Assembly (NCBI RefSeq): GCF_900102925.1
Contig: NZ_FNKI01000002.1
Coordinates: forward strand, 868,001 to 932,000
Length of the DNA stretch: 64,000 nt
Reading direction: 5' to 3'
Source of the DNA: Flagellimonas zhangzhouensis
GTDB taxonomy: Bacteria > Bacteroidota > Bacteroidia > Flavobacteriales > Flavobacteriaceae
Shown: positions 26,952 to 35,678 of the stretch, one piece after another
How positions within the stretch are numbered: the first letter of the stretch is position 1
Layout: each line of letters starts with the position of its first letter
The notes under the pieces: model-generated
What the model saw: the letters and a program-made list of their open reading frames with translations, nothing else
Databases searched by the model: none
Told to the model about the DNA's origin: nothing
Made by a program: the position numbers and the translations under genes

Positions 26952-28343
26952 TTATTGCAAGATCATGTGTTCCTTTTCACCATTTTCATTGATCATGGTG
27001 AAACTGGTTCTTCCATATCTTTCAATTTCTCCAAAGTATCTCTTGGCATCGTCGATATTGTTGATTTTTTTACCGTCAACTTCCACGATTACTTTGTTTT
27101 CCAATCCATATCTACTATACGTTTCTGGAACATTGGTGATTTTCACCCCTTCTGAAACTCCAAATTTCTTCTTGTCCTGTTTGGTCAAATTCTTCACCGT
27201 GAAATAGGTGTTTGGTAGTCGTACACTACTTTGTTTTTTCAAGGTTACATTTTTAACCAAAGAAGTTCCGTCCCTATCCACAGTAACATTCACTGATTCG
27301 CCTGGGCGTTTGGAAGATAGATACCCAGCAAGTTCAGCATATTTACGGATTTTAATATCATCAATTTGCTTGATGATATCTCCTTCTTGAAGTCCAGCAG
27401 CTTCTGCTCCAGATTCTTCTTCAACTCCAGCAACATACACACCATCCAATTCGTTCAACCCTCTTTCAATGGCACCAGGGGAATCCACATTGGCAATGGA
27501 GATGCCCAAAAGTCCTTTTTGAACGTTACCGAACTCCATAATATCTTCTACCACTTTTTTGGCAATGTTGCTCGGTACGGCAAAAGCATACCCCACAAAG
27601 GAACCTGTTTGGGAGGTAATAGCGGTGTTGATACCGATTAAATCCCCATTTGTGTTTACCAATGCGCCACCACTGTTACCTGGGTTTACTGCCGCATCGG
27701 TTTGAATAAAGGATTGACTGTTCCCCAAAGACCTTGCTTTTGCACTTACAATACCTGCAGTTACCGTAGAAGTTAGGTTAAAGGGGTTACCCACAGCTAA
27801 AACCCATTCTCCGATTTTGGTATTGTCTGAATCTCCAAAGGCCAAATAAGGCATTTCTTCATCAGCTTCAATTTTAAGAAGGGCAATATCCGACTCTGGG
27901 TCAGTTCCAACTACTTCCGCTTCGTAGGATTTATTGTTGTTCAGTACCACTTCTAATTGGGTGGAATTGGCAATTACGTGATTGTTGGTCACGATATATC
28001 CGTCAGGGGAAATAATAACTCCTGAACCTGTTCCCAATTGCGGGGTTTGTTGACGCTCAAAACCGTAAAAGAAATCGGAAAGACTACGAGGACCCTTGCT
28101 CAAGGTCATACTTTTAACGTGCACCACCGAATTCACGGTTTTTTCGGCTGCCAAGGTAAAATCCACTTCATTGATGCCAGCACCCTTGGCCGAGGTCGGC
28201 ACAAAACTGGTACTGATCACGGGCGCCTCATCCGATGCCGTTATCATTTTATAGTTGTTGTTCTCGAAAAATAGTTTGTAAGCTCCTAATGTAATGGCTC
28301 CTGCAAAAAGGGAAACCAAGAATAAATTGGCTATTTTCTTCAT
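26952..28343 (-). CDS. Periplasmic serine protease of the DegP/HtrA family
   Basis: A 463-residue envelope quality-control protease: N-terminal hydrophobic anchor/signal (residues 5-25), trypsin-like domain with the full triad His122 (NNHVIA), Asp152 (SDIALL) and Ser224 (GNSGGA), then two PDZ domains (about 250-345 and 370-460; AGLQEGDIIKQIDD in the first). Degrades or refolds misfolded outer-membrane and periplasmic proteins. Divergent from dapF; carries its own promoter. Confidence 0.94.
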   Translation of the reverse strand: MKKIANLFLVSLFAGAITLGAYKLFFENNNYKMITASDEAPVISTSFVPTSAKGAGINEVDFTLAAEKTVNSVVHVKSMTLSKGPRSLSDFFYGFERQQTPQLGTGSGVIISPDGYIVTNNHVIANSTQLEVVLNNNKSYEAEVVGTDPESDIALLKIEADEEMPYLAFGDSDNTKIGEWVLAVGNPFNLTSTVTAGIVSAKARSLGNSQSFIQTDAAVNPGNSGGALVNTNGDLIGINTAITSQTGSFVGYAFAVPSNIAKKVVEDIMEFGNVQKGLLGISIANVDSPGAIERGLNELDGVYVAGVEEESGAEAAGLQEGDIIKQIDDIKIRKYAELAGYLSSKRPGESVNVTVDRDGTSLVKNVTLKKQSSVRLPNTYFTVKNLTKQDKKKFGVSEGVKITNVPETYSRYGLENKVIVEVDGKKINNIDDAKRYFGEIERYGRTSFTMINENGEKEHMILQ

Positions 28344-28374
28344 AATTCAATAATTATTTAACAATAAGCTTTAA

Positions 28375-28382
28375 CAAAATTA
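28375..28382 (-). promoter_or_regulatory. htrA promoter (-7 box)
   Basis: Minus-strand TAATTTTG, 32 nt before the htrA ATG; full TAnnTTTG match without a clear -33 TTG. No sigma-E-type heat-shock box was recognised. Confidence 0.5.
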
Positions 28383-28452
28383 GAGGTTTTGATTTTTCTA
28401 CTGATGTGGTTTAACGCTGTTTTAACTGCAAAAAAAACCTTAAAGAATCCCG

Positions 28453-28460
28453 TATATTTG
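28453..28460 (+). promoter_or_regulatory. dapF operon promoter (-7 box)
   Basis: TATATTTG, 18 nt before the dapF ATG. The implied transcription start (~28467) lies at or after an in-frame TTG at 28466, which rules that codon out as the translation start. Confidence 0.6.
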
Positions 28461-28477
28461 TTCCTTTGTACATTGCA

Positions 28478-29254
28478 ATGAAACTAGAGTTTTTCAAATA
28501 TCAAGGAACTGGGAACGATTTCGTAATCATCGATAATCGCCAAGATATATTCCCCAAAAACGATACCAAATTGGTTGCCGAATTGTGCGACCGAAGATTT
28601 GGCATTGGAGCGGATGGATTGATGCTGCTTGAAAATGACGAAGCGTCAGATTTTAAGATGGTGTATTATAATTCCGATGGGGGCCAAAGCACCATGTGTG
28701 GAAATGGCGGAAGATGTTTAGTGGCCTTTGCGCATTATTTAGGTGTTATAGGTGAAACATGCACATTCAATGCGGTTGACGGGTTGCATGAAGCTACAGT
28801 TGATGGCGATATTGTAAAACTAAAAATGATAGATGTGGACGAGGTACACGAAATGCCAAACCACATTTTTTTGGATACAGGTTCTCCACATCATGTGCAA
28901 TTGGTGAAAAATTTACCACAATTTGATGTGCAAAAAGAAGGGAAAAGACTTCGTTACGGTTTGTATGGTGAATCGGGCAGCAATATCAATTTTGTAGAGC
29001 AAGAAGATGGCGATGTGTTTCAAGTGCGAACCTATGAAAGGGGAGTGGAAGGAGAGACCTATTCTTGTGGAACTGGAGTAACTGCAGTTGCTCTGGCCAT
29101 GCATGAATCGGGTAAAACCTCCAGTTCCGAAGTGCATATTAAAACGTTGGGTGGGGATTTGACCATTAGTTTTGAGAAATCAGGCGAAAAGTACTCGAAC
29201 GTATATCTAAAGGGACCAGCGATTCAGGTGTTTAAAGGCGAAGTGGAATGCTGA
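28478..29254 (+). CDS. dapF: Diaminopimelate epimerase
   Basis: Interconverts LL- and meso-diaminopimelate for lysine and peptidoglycan synthesis. The 258-residue protein has KYQGTGNDFVIIDN at the start, the two catalytic cysteines in MCGNGGR (Cys74) and SCGTGVTA (near 208), and FGIGADGLM. Start is the ATG at 28478 (MKLEFFKYQG), supported by the promoter position. First gene of dapF-GNAT-mltG, which overlap by 7 and 11 nt. Confidence 0.95.
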   Translation: MKLEFFKYQGTGNDFVIIDNRQDIFPKNDTKLVAELCDRRFGIGADGLMLLENDEASDFKMVYYNSDGGQSTMCGNGGRCLVAFAHYLGVIGETCTFNAVDGLHEATVDGDIVKLKMIDVDEVHEMPNHIFLDTGSPHHVQLVKNLPQFDVQKEGKRLRYGLYGESGSNINFVEQEDGDVFQVRTYERGVEGETYSCGTGVTAVALAMHESGKTSSSEVHIKTLGGDLTISFEKSGEKYSNVYLKGPAIQVFKGEVEC

Positions 29255-29781
29255 ATCTAAAAGGAGAACATATTTACCTAAGGGCTTTGGAGCCTTCCGA
29301 TTTGGATTTTCTGTACCAATTGGAAAACGATACATCCGTTTGGGAAGTCAGCGGCACCTTAAAACCATACTCCAAAAAAGTATTGCAACTGTATTTGGAT
29401 AATGCCCATCGCGATATATACGAGGTAAAACAACTTCGCTTGTGTATTTGTAATAACTCAGACGAATGTGTGGGGTTGATAGACTTGTTTGATTTTGACC
29501 CGAAACACCGTCGTGCTGGAATAGGGATTGTGATTTCCGATCCCAACGATAGAAATAAAGGGCAAGGCGCGGAAGCTTTGGCGTTGATGTGCGATTATGC
29601 TTTTTCGGTGCTCGATCTGCATCAGATTTACGCCAATATTCTTGAGGATAACCAAGCGAGTATCCATCTCTTTGAAAAATACGGATTTGAAAAAATAGGC
29701 GTTAAAAAGGAGTGGGTAAGAACCAGCGAAGGGTTCAAAAACGAAATACTATTTCAAAAGATTAATTCGAATGTATCTTAA
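29248..29781 (+). CDS. GNAT acetyltransferase, RimJ/RimL/SpeG-like
   Basis: A 177-residue acetyltransferase of the RimJ/RimL/SpeG branch, with HIYLRALEPSDLDFLYQLEND at the start, the acetyl-CoA loop DPNDRNKGQGAEALAL (about 91-106) and NQASIHLFEKYGFEKIG. Targets could be polyamines or protein N-termini; unresolved. It is sandwiched in translation-coupled order between dapF and mltG. Confidence 0.85.
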   Translation: MLNLKGEHIYLRALEPSDLDFLYQLENDTSVWEVSGTLKPYSKKVLQLYLDNAHRDIYEVKQLRLCICNNSDECVGLIDLFDFDPKHRRAGIGIVISDPNDRNKGQGAEALALMCDYAFSVLDLHQIYANILEDNQASIHLFEKYGFEKIGVKKEWVRTSEGFKNEILFQKINSNVS

Positions 29782-30814
29782 AAAAGTACTTTGGGCAACT
29801 GCCATCTTGGGTTTATTGGTTGCTGGTTTTATTGCATATAAAATCTATGACGCAATTTTTAGTCCCAACACCCAGTTCAATAACTCGGAAGCCTTTGTTT
29901 ATCTTCCCACCAATGCCAGTTTTTCAGATGTAAAAACATCTTTGGAACCCTTGTTGAAGGATATTTCAACCTTTGAGTCTGTGGCAGACCGTAAAGGATA
30001 TTCCACCAACCTAAAAGCAGGTAAATATGCAATCAAAAAGGGAATGAACAACAATGAAATCATCAATACCCTTCGCAGTAACAATATTCCTGTCCAGGTA
30101 ACTTTTAATAATCAGGAATCCCTGCCAGAATTGGCAGGAAGGATTTCAGGGCAAATTGAGGCCGATAGTATTTCTTTGGTACAAGCCTTTAATGATCCAC
30201 AATTCTTGAGTGAAACCAAATTTGATGAAGATTCCAAATTGGGAATGTATTTGCCCAATACCTATGAGTTTTTCTGGAATACCCAAGCAGAAGGATTCAG
30301 AGATAGAATGTTGAAGGAATACCAGCGTTTCTGGAATGATGAACGTTTACAAAAGGCCAAAAATTTGGGAATGACACCAAATGAAGTGATTTCCTTGGCG
30401 GCCATAGTTCAAAAAGAAACCGTAAAAGTTGATGAACGACCAAGAGTGGCGGGCGTTTATTTAAATAGACTTAGAGATGGTTGGCCATTGGAAGCAGATC
30501 CAACCGTGATTTATGCCATCAAAAAAGAAACAGGCAATTACGATACTATTATAAAAAGGGTTTTGTACCGTGATTTAGAAATGGATTCTCCTTATAACAC
30601 TTATAAAAATAGAGGTGTTCCTCCAGGTCCGATTGCCATGCCCGATATCTCTTCCATCGATGCGGTTTTGAACCCAGAAAAGCATGATTATTTCTTCTTT
30701 GTGGCTGACGTTTCCAACTTCGGATACCACATGTTTGCCAAATCTTTGGTGCAACACAACCGAAATAAAGTGCAGTACACCCGATGGCTCAATGAGCAAA
30801 AAGTTCTCAGATAA
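29771..30814 (+). CDS. mltG: Endolytic murein transglycosylase MltG
   Basis: Inner-membrane enzyme that cuts nascent glycan strands and sets their length. The 347-residue protein has one N-terminal transmembrane helix (residues 5-25), a LysM-like subdomain and the YceG catalytic core with AAIVQKETVKVDER (the family more often has a Glu where this has Gln; the KET glutamate is kept) and LEADPTVIYA. Its place after dapF links peptidoglycan precursor supply to strand processing. Confidence 0.93.
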   Translation: MYLKKVLWATAILGLLVAGFIAYKIYDAIFSPNTQFNNSEAFVYLPTNASFSDVKTSLEPLLKDISTFESVADRKGYSTNLKAGKYAIKKGMNNNEIINTLRSNNIPVQVTFNNQESLPELAGRISGQIEADSISLVQAFNDPQFLSETKFDEDSKLGMYLPNTYEFFWNTQAEGFRDRMLKEYQRFWNDERLQKAKNLGMTPNEVISLAAIVQKETVKVDERPRVAGVYLNRLRDGWPLEADPTVIYAIKKETGNYDTIIKRVLYRDLEMDSPYNTYKNRGVPPGPIAMPDISSIDAVLNPEKHDYFFFVADVSNFGYHMFAKSLVQHNRNKVQYTRWLNEQKVLR

Positions 30815-30910
30815 TACCGTTTAGCGTTAATTTTCAACCATTTAACGGATTTTAAGCCACATTTAAGAAAACCTTAGGAACTTTAGGCTACCCATTAACC
30901 CATTTCAACT

Positions 30911-30918
30911 TACTTTTG
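30911..30918 (+). promoter_or_regulatory. Promoter of the muramidase-like gene (-7 box)
   Basis: TACTTTTG, 47 nt before the chosen ATG at 30965; it argues against the in-frame TTG at 30935 as start. Confidence 0.45.
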
Positions 30919-30964
30919 GCGGCCAAATTGATTTTTGATACGTATATGTATTGAGATCACAAAT

Positions 30965-31618
30965 ATGAACATTATGAAAAGATGGATAGGTTTTATACTA
31001 CATCTTGCCATGATTGTAGTTTTAACGAGTTTTGGTACCTATACCATTACGAAGAAAAAGTTGGCGGAAGTTCCAGATTTCCTAAAGGTAGGAGAGCAAT
31101 TGGAACTTTTTGCACCTCAAGATTCCATCGCTGGAATTGTTGAAGAAGAAGTCAATCCCCCCTTTCTTGGTAAAAAATACTACGGTTTTAAAGAAGCGTT
31201 GGCTTTTAAGGAATCCCAAGGAAGATATCACGTAGTCAATACATTGGGTTATTTAGGAAAATACCAGTTCGGTAGCAGTACATTACATTTAATGGGTGTT
31301 TACGACATGGAAAGTTTCTTGGATGATCCAGAACTACAGGAAAAAGTGTTCGAGACCAATATTGCTCGAAACAAGTGGATTTTGCGTAGGGACATTAAAC
31401 GTTTTAACGGGAAAACCATTGGAGGAATCAAAGTGACTGAATCGGGTATCATTGCTGCTGCACATTTGGCGGGAGCGGGTAACGTTAAAAAATATCTACG
31501 ATCTTATGGAAAAGAAGATGTAACGGATGCTTATGGAAGTAGTATCTCCTACTATTTGAAGAAATTTGGAGGTTACGATATTTCCAATATTGAACAAAAG
31601 CAGAACGCTAAAGTTTAA
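30965..31618 (+). CDS. Membrane-anchored lysozyme/transglycosylase-like protein
   Basis: A 217-residue protein with an N-terminal signal or anchor (WIGFILHLAMIVVLTSFGTY) and a lysozyme-fold core: FKESQGRYHVVNTLGYLGKYQFG (about 85-107), where the Glu after FK is the expected catalytic acid, and GIIAAAHLAGAGNVKKYL near 165. Relatives in Flavobacteriia are often named LysM/peptidoglycan-binding proteins; no LysM is seen here. It follows mltG and has its own promoter. ATG 30974 is an alternative start. Confidence 0.72.
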   Translation: MNIMKRWIGFILHLAMIVVLTSFGTYTITKKKLAEVPDFLKVGEQLELFAPQDSIAGIVEEEVNPPFLGKKYYGFKEALAFKESQGRYHVVNTLGYLGKYQFGSSTLHLMGVYDMESFLDDPELQEKVFETNIARNKWILRRDIKRFNGKTIGGIKVTESGIIAAAHLAGAGNVKKYLRSYGKEDVTDAYGSSISYYLKKFGGYDISNIEQKQNAKV

Positions 31619-31644
31619 TAATACAACATCTGTAAAAAGAATTC

Positions 31645-31669
31645 AAGCCCGATTTTTCGGGCTTTTTTT
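31645..31669. terminator. Terminator between the muramidase-like gene and the RsmI-like gene
   Basis: AAGCCCG attttt CGGGCTTTTTTTA: a compact stem with a T-run on the plus strand. It overlaps the stop of the convergent minus-strand gene and could act both ways. Confidence 0.85.
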
Positions 31670-32396
31670 ATGCTTGGATAATATAGATAGTGGGTCTTTT
31701 ATCCAAGTCCACCTCAATTTCACTCCACTCGTGCACACTTTTGGTGCTGATAAATTCTGTGGGTAAGGTGATATCACAAGCAATACAGAGCATTGTATTG
31801 TTCTGCAGGGTCTTAAGCAAGTCCTTCAAGAATTTATTGTTGCGATAAGGCGTCTCCATAAAAATCTGGGATTGCCCTTTTTCACGCGACAATTTTTCCA
31901 ATTGCTTTACCGTTTTTTTGCGTTCCGCATTATCAATGGGCAAGTAACCATTAAAGGCAAAGTTCTGACCGTTCATTCCACTGCTCATCATCGCCATTAA
32001 AATAGAGGAGGGGCCAACTAAGGGAACCACCTGTATTCTTTTTTGGTGAGCCACTTTTACCACAGCAGCTCCAGGGTCGGCAATACCAGGGCAACCCGCT
32101 TCCGATAAAATTCCAACATCAAATCCATGGATACAAGGGTCTAAAAATGCTGGGATTTCTTCAGGATTGGTGTATTTATTAAGGGTTTGGATATGAAGGT
32201 CGGGTTGCGATTTACTAGGACTAACACTTTTGATAAAACGACGTGCGGTCTTTTCATTCTCAACAATATAATGGTTGATTCTTTCAATATTCCCTTTTAC
32301 GGAAATCGGTAAAACTTCCAAAGGAGCATTGTCTCCAAGAGTTGTGGGAATCAAATAGATTTTGCCCACTACCAGGCTGGGTTTGTCCTGTTCCAT
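31668..32396 (-). CDS. SAM-dependent tetrapyrrole-methylase-fold methyltransferase (RsmI-related)
   Basis: A 242-residue protein with the RsmI/YraL layout: GKIYLIPTTLGD at the start, GILSEAGCPGIADPGAAVV (about 95-113) and VVPLVGPSSILMAMMSSG (about 123-140). RsmI makes the 2'-O-methyl of C1402 in 16S rRNA. This is a shorter variant with a diverged N-terminus (IPTTLGD for the usual TPIGN), so the rRNA role is likely but unproven. Confidence 0.8.
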   Translation of the reverse strand: MEQDKPSLVVGKIYLIPTTLGDNAPLEVLPISVKGNIERINHYIVENEKTARRFIKSVSPSKSQPDLHIQTLNKYTNPEEIPAFLDPCIHGFDVGILSEAGCPGIADPGAAVVKVAHQKRIQVVPLVGPSSILMAMMSSGMNGQNFAFNGYLPIDNAERKKTVKQLEKLSREKGQSQIFMETPYRNNKFLKDLLKTLQNNTMLCIACDITLPTEFISTKSVHEWSEIEVDLDKRPTIYIIQA

Positions 32397-32400
32397 AGGT

Positions 32401-32853
32401 TTAATTTAGCTTTTTTGCAATTGCCTCACAAGCCTCATCTATCATTTGATATACTTTTTCAAACCCATCGGCACCACCATAATAGGGGTCTGGCACTTCA
32501 GAAATACCCAAATTAACTTCAGTGAGCAATAATTTTACTTTTTGAAGGTTGCTTTCTGAACTGGCCAAGCTGGAGACATTCGACAAATTGCTGCGGTCCA
32601 TCACATAAATATGATCGAACTCCTGAAAATCTTGAGGGGTAAATTTTCTGCATTTTTGAAAACTGATATCCAATCCATACTTACGGGCCACATCAATAGA
32701 CCTAGAATCGGGTGGATTGCCTACATGATACCCTGCAGTTCCTGCGGAATCCACAAAAACGTTTTCCGAATCAACTTTGGATTGCAAAATACCTTCCGCC
32801 AATGGTGATCTGCATATGTTGCCCAAGCAGACCATCAATACTTTGGTTTTCAT
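32401..32853 (-). CDS. Low-molecular-weight protein-tyrosine phosphatase
   Basis: A 150-residue cytosolic phosphatase with the P-loop CLGNICRS (Cys9, Arg15) near the N-terminus and the general acid in DPYYGG (near 121). In bacteria such enzymes usually act on tyrosine kinases of polysaccharide export or on small arsenate; no such partner is nearby. 13 nt downstream of dnaA and 4 nt upstream of the RsmI-like gene, so the three may be one transcript. Confidence 0.92.
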   Translation of the reverse strand: MKTKVLMVCLGNICRSPLAEGILQSKVDSENVFVDSAGTAGYHVGNPPDSRSIDVARKYGLDISFQKCRKFTPQDFQEFDHIYVMDRSNLSNVSSLASSESNLQKVKLLLTEVNLGISEVPDPYYGGADGFEKVYQMIDEACEAIAKKLN

Positions 32854-32866
32854 AAAATTGAAGGAA

Positions 32867-34291
32867 TTAACTGAACTTTTTGCTCAAGTCTTCGATGTAC
32901 TTTCTGAACTGCTTGTCAGTCTCAGCAAGGTTATCCACTGTTTTACAAGCATGTAGAACCGTAGCGTGGTCACGTTTCCCAATTTGGGAGCCAATACTTG
33001 CCAGTGATGCCTTGGTAAACTTTTTAGCAAAGAACATCGCCAATTGACGAGCCTGAACAATATGACGTTTACGGGTTTTCGACTGTAGCGTGGCCACATC
33101 CATTTCGAAATAATCGGACACCACTTTTTGAATGTAGTCGATAGAAACCTCTCGTTTCGTATTTTTTACAAATTTCTCTACCACTTGTTGTGCTAGTTCC
33201 AAGGTCACCTCACGCTTGTTGAAAGAAGATTGTGCAATTAAAGAAATGATAGCACCTTCCAGCTCACGAATATTGGTTTTGATGTTCTTGGCAACATGGT
33301 CGATAATTTCTTCTGGCATTTCAACCCCATCACGATACAACTTGTTCTTTAGAATGGAAACACGGGTTTCGTAATCTGGACTTTGCAATTCAGCAGAAAG
33401 ACCCCATTTAAAACGGGACAACAAACGCTGTTCAATATCCTGCATATCTACAGGAGCTTTGTCCGAGGTTAAAATTACTTGCTTGCCATTTTGGTGCAAG
33501 TGGTTGAAAATATGGAAGAAAACATCTTGGGTTCCAGATTTACCAGATAGGAACTGTACATCATCAATAATAAGTACATCGATCAATTGGTAAAAATGGA
33601 TAAAATCGTTTCGTGTATTCTTTTTTACCGACTCTATATATTGTTGGGTGAATTTCTCCGCAGAAATATATAGAACGGTCTTTTCAGGATACTTGTCTTT
33701 TATTTCCACACCAATGGCATGTGCCAAGTGTGTTTTTCCCAAACCAACCCCGCCAAAAACCAACAAAGGATTAAAAGAAGTCCCCCCTGGTTTGTTGGCC
33801 ACGGCCATACCCGCAGAGCGAGCCAAACGGTTGGAATCTCCTTCCAAGAAATTATCGAAATTATAGTTGGGATTTAATTGGGATTCAATCTTGATATTTC
33901 GGATGCCAGGAATCACAAATGGATTCTTTAATTCTGGACTTTTGGAGGTAATCGGTACATCCAATTCTTGTGGACCTACCGCAGTACGGTTTGCACTCGG
34001 AATCTGTTCGGTGAACGGTTCTTTGTTCCCGTACTTGTTCTCCATTTTTATAATGTAGATAAGCTTGGCATTGGTTCCCAGTTCACGGGTCAATGCAACC
34101 TTTAAAAGCTTAACGTAATGTTCCTCGAGCCATTCGTAGAAAAACTTACTGGGTACCTGAATGCTTAACGCCTTATCCGTTAGCTTAATTGGTTTGATAG
34201 GTTCAAACCAAGTTTTGAATGCCTGCGGTTGGATGTTATCCTGGATAAAAGCCAAACAGTTGTTCCATACGGAATTAGCAGTGACACTCAT
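32867..34291 (-). CDS. dnaA: Chromosomal replication initiator DnaA
   Basis: AAA+ initiator that opens the origin. The 474-residue protein has the N-terminal DnaB-contact domain (VWNNCLAFIQDNI), Walker A GGVGLGKTH (near 178), Walker B IIDDVQFL (near 240), sensor II and the DNA-binding signature GKRDHATVLHACKTV. dnaN is not adjacent and the upstream gap lacks a cluster of DnaA boxes, so oriC is probably elsewhere. Confidence 0.97.
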   Translation of the reverse strand: MSVTANSVWNNCLAFIQDNIQPQAFKTWFEPIKPIKLTDKALSIQVPSKFFYEWLEEHYVKLLKVALTRELGTNAKLIYIIKMENKYGNKEPFTEQIPSANRTAVGPQELDVPITSKSPELKNPFVIPGIRNIKIESQLNPNYNFDNFLEGDSNRLARSAGMAVANKPGGTSFNPLLVFGGVGLGKTHLAHAIGVEIKDKYPEKTVLYISAEKFTQQYIESVKKNTRNDFIHFYQLIDVLIIDDVQFLSGKSGTQDVFFHIFNHLHQNGKQVILTSDKAPVDMQDIEQRLLSRFKWGLSAELQSPDYETRVSILKNKLYRDGVEMPEEIIDHVAKNIKTNIRELEGAIISLIAQSSFNKREVTLELAQQVVEKFVKNTKREVSIDYIQKVVSDYFEMDVATLQSKTRKRHIVQARQLAMFFAKKFTKASLASIGSQIGKRDHATVLHACKTVDNLAETDKQFRKYIEDLSKKFS

Positions 34292-34492
34292 GAAGTTTTT
34301 CCTTGTTTTAATGGTTAGTGTTAATACTATAGATTAAACATCTAAAGGGTTATAGATGCTTATTGGATGCGACAAATATGTGAACAATTCTTTTAAAAAA
34401 AAAATCAATTTGTCATTGAATCTTTTGTTTTTTTTTCGCATACTGCCGCCGTATTAACAAAGCTTCTAAATATATAATTTTTAAGTTAAAAT

Positions 34493-34885
34493 ATGGGGGT
34501 AAATTCGTATTCTTTTCGGGTTAGATATGCAGAAACTGACCAAATGGGCGTGGTTTATCATGGCAATTATGCTCAATATTTTGAAATGGGTCGTGTTGAA
34601 TGGTTACGAGCATTGGGAGTGACCTATAAAAGTATGGAGGATAATGGAGTAATGTTACCCGTAATATCTTTGCATATTGACTACAAAAAATCTGCACTTT
34701 ATGACGATTTACTAACAGTTGAGACCCAATTAAAGTCGAAACCTATGGTTAAAATCGAGTTTGATTATCTGTTAAGAAACGAAGCAGGGGAGCTTTTGGC
34801 TACTGGAAACACAGTATTGGCCTTCATGGATAAGAATACGGGGAGACCCATTCGATGTCCAGAATATATTTTAGATAAACTGTAA
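34493..34885 (+). CDS. Acyl-CoA thioesterase, YbgC/FadM (hot-dog fold) family
   Basis: A 130-residue hot-dog thioesterase with RYAETDQMGVVYHGNYAQYFEMGRVEWLR (residues 10-38), where the Asp in the QMGVVYHGNY segment is the family's catalytic site, and YPSRFD-like text replaced by VEFDYLLRNEAG. Hydrolyses acyl-CoA or phospholipid-linked acyl thioesters. Divergent from dnaA by 201 bp and followed at once by a heptamer tandem repeat. Confidence 0.88.
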   Translation: MGVNSYSFRVRYAETDQMGVVYHGNYAQYFEMGRVEWLRALGVTYKSMEDNGVMLPVISLHIDYKKSALYDDLLTVETQLKSKPMVKIEFDYLLRNEAGELLATGNTVLAFMDKNTGRPIRCPEYILDKL

Positions 34886-34889
34886 ATTT

Positions 34890-34940
<51 letters not shown>

Positions 34941-34975
34941 GAAATTGTATTTGGTGAATATGCTTTTCATTGATT

Positions 34976-35009
34976 GTCATTCTGAACGAGCATCGCGGGT
35001 GAAGAATCT
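34976..35009. repeat. Single arm of the GTCATTCTGA repeat family
   Basis: GTCATTCTGAACGAGCATCG...GAAGAATCT matches the arm of the element at 11412, without a partner arm nearby. A GAACTT-type tract follows directly. Confidence 0.7.
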
Positions 35010-35017
35010 CCTAAAAA

Positions 35018-35064
35018 TTTTGAACTTGCACTTGAGTTTGATTCTGAACTCTAGTTTAAACTTA
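35018..35064. repeat. GAACTT/GAGTTT hexamer tract, copy 2
   Basis: TTGAACTTGCACTTGAGTTTGATTC... fills the space between the repeat arm and the yigZ stop codon. Confidence 0.5.
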
Positions 35065-35066
35065 AA

Positions 35067-35678
35067 TCATTCCTCCCTTTTTATAACCACGGTGTGCATT
35101 TCATCGAAAAGTTGAAACGTTTGTTCTGCTTCACTCAATCGAACCGAGATTATTAACTCACAATCCAACTCCAATTTTTGATCCACCACATTCAAGTTTT
35201 TCTGTTTGATGGTTCGCATCACAATATCCATATCTGGATATCCAAATTTCAGAGTAAAACGAGTTTCCAAAACCTTCTCCACAATTTTGGCTTCATTCAA
35301 AGCTAATTGAGCTGCAGTTTTATACGCTTGAATCAAACCACCGACACCTAATTTGGTACCTCCAAAGATACGGGTCACCGTAATCAGCACATTGGTTACA
35401 TCAAAGGATTGGATCTGACCATAAATGGGCATCCCAGCCGAATTATTGGGTTCACCATCATCATTGGCCCTAAAACTGGGATTTTCAACGCCTAATTGCC
35501 ATGCATAACAAACATGGTTGGCCGTGTGGTATTTTTTTCGGAGTTCTTCCACGATTGGTTTCACATCATCCTCCGATTGAATGGGAAATACCTGTGCAAA
35601 GAATTTACTTTTTCTATCCTTATATAATATCTCGGTGGAAGGTCGGTTCAACGTCCGATAAACATCTTCTTGCTCCAT
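35067..35678 (-). CDS. YigZ/IMPACT family protein
   Basis: A 203-residue protein of the YigZ family: an N-terminal IMPACT domain with KSKFFAQVFPI, NHVCYAW, DDGEPNNSAGMPIY and GGTKLGVGGLIQAY, and a smaller ferredoxin-like C-terminal domain. Its role in bacteria is not settled. The start is the ATG at 35678, which shares one base with the stop of the upstream EamA gene (TAATG), indicating translational coupling. Confidence 0.9.
   Translation of the reverse strand: MEQEDVYRTLNRPSTEILYKDRKSKFFAQVFPIQSEDDVKPIVEELRKKYHTANHVCYAWQLGVENPSFRANDDGEPNNSAGMPIYGQIQSFDVTNVLITVTRIFGGTKLGVGGLIQAYKTAAQLALNEAKIVEKVLETRFTLKFGYPDMDIVMRTIKQKNLNVVDQKLELDCELIISVRLSEAEQTFQLFDEMHTVVIKREE

Noticed and set aside
34292-34492. 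oriC in the gap upstream of dnaA
   Set aside because: The gap is AT-rich but contains no recognisable cluster of TTATCCACA-like boxes, and dnaN is not adjacent.
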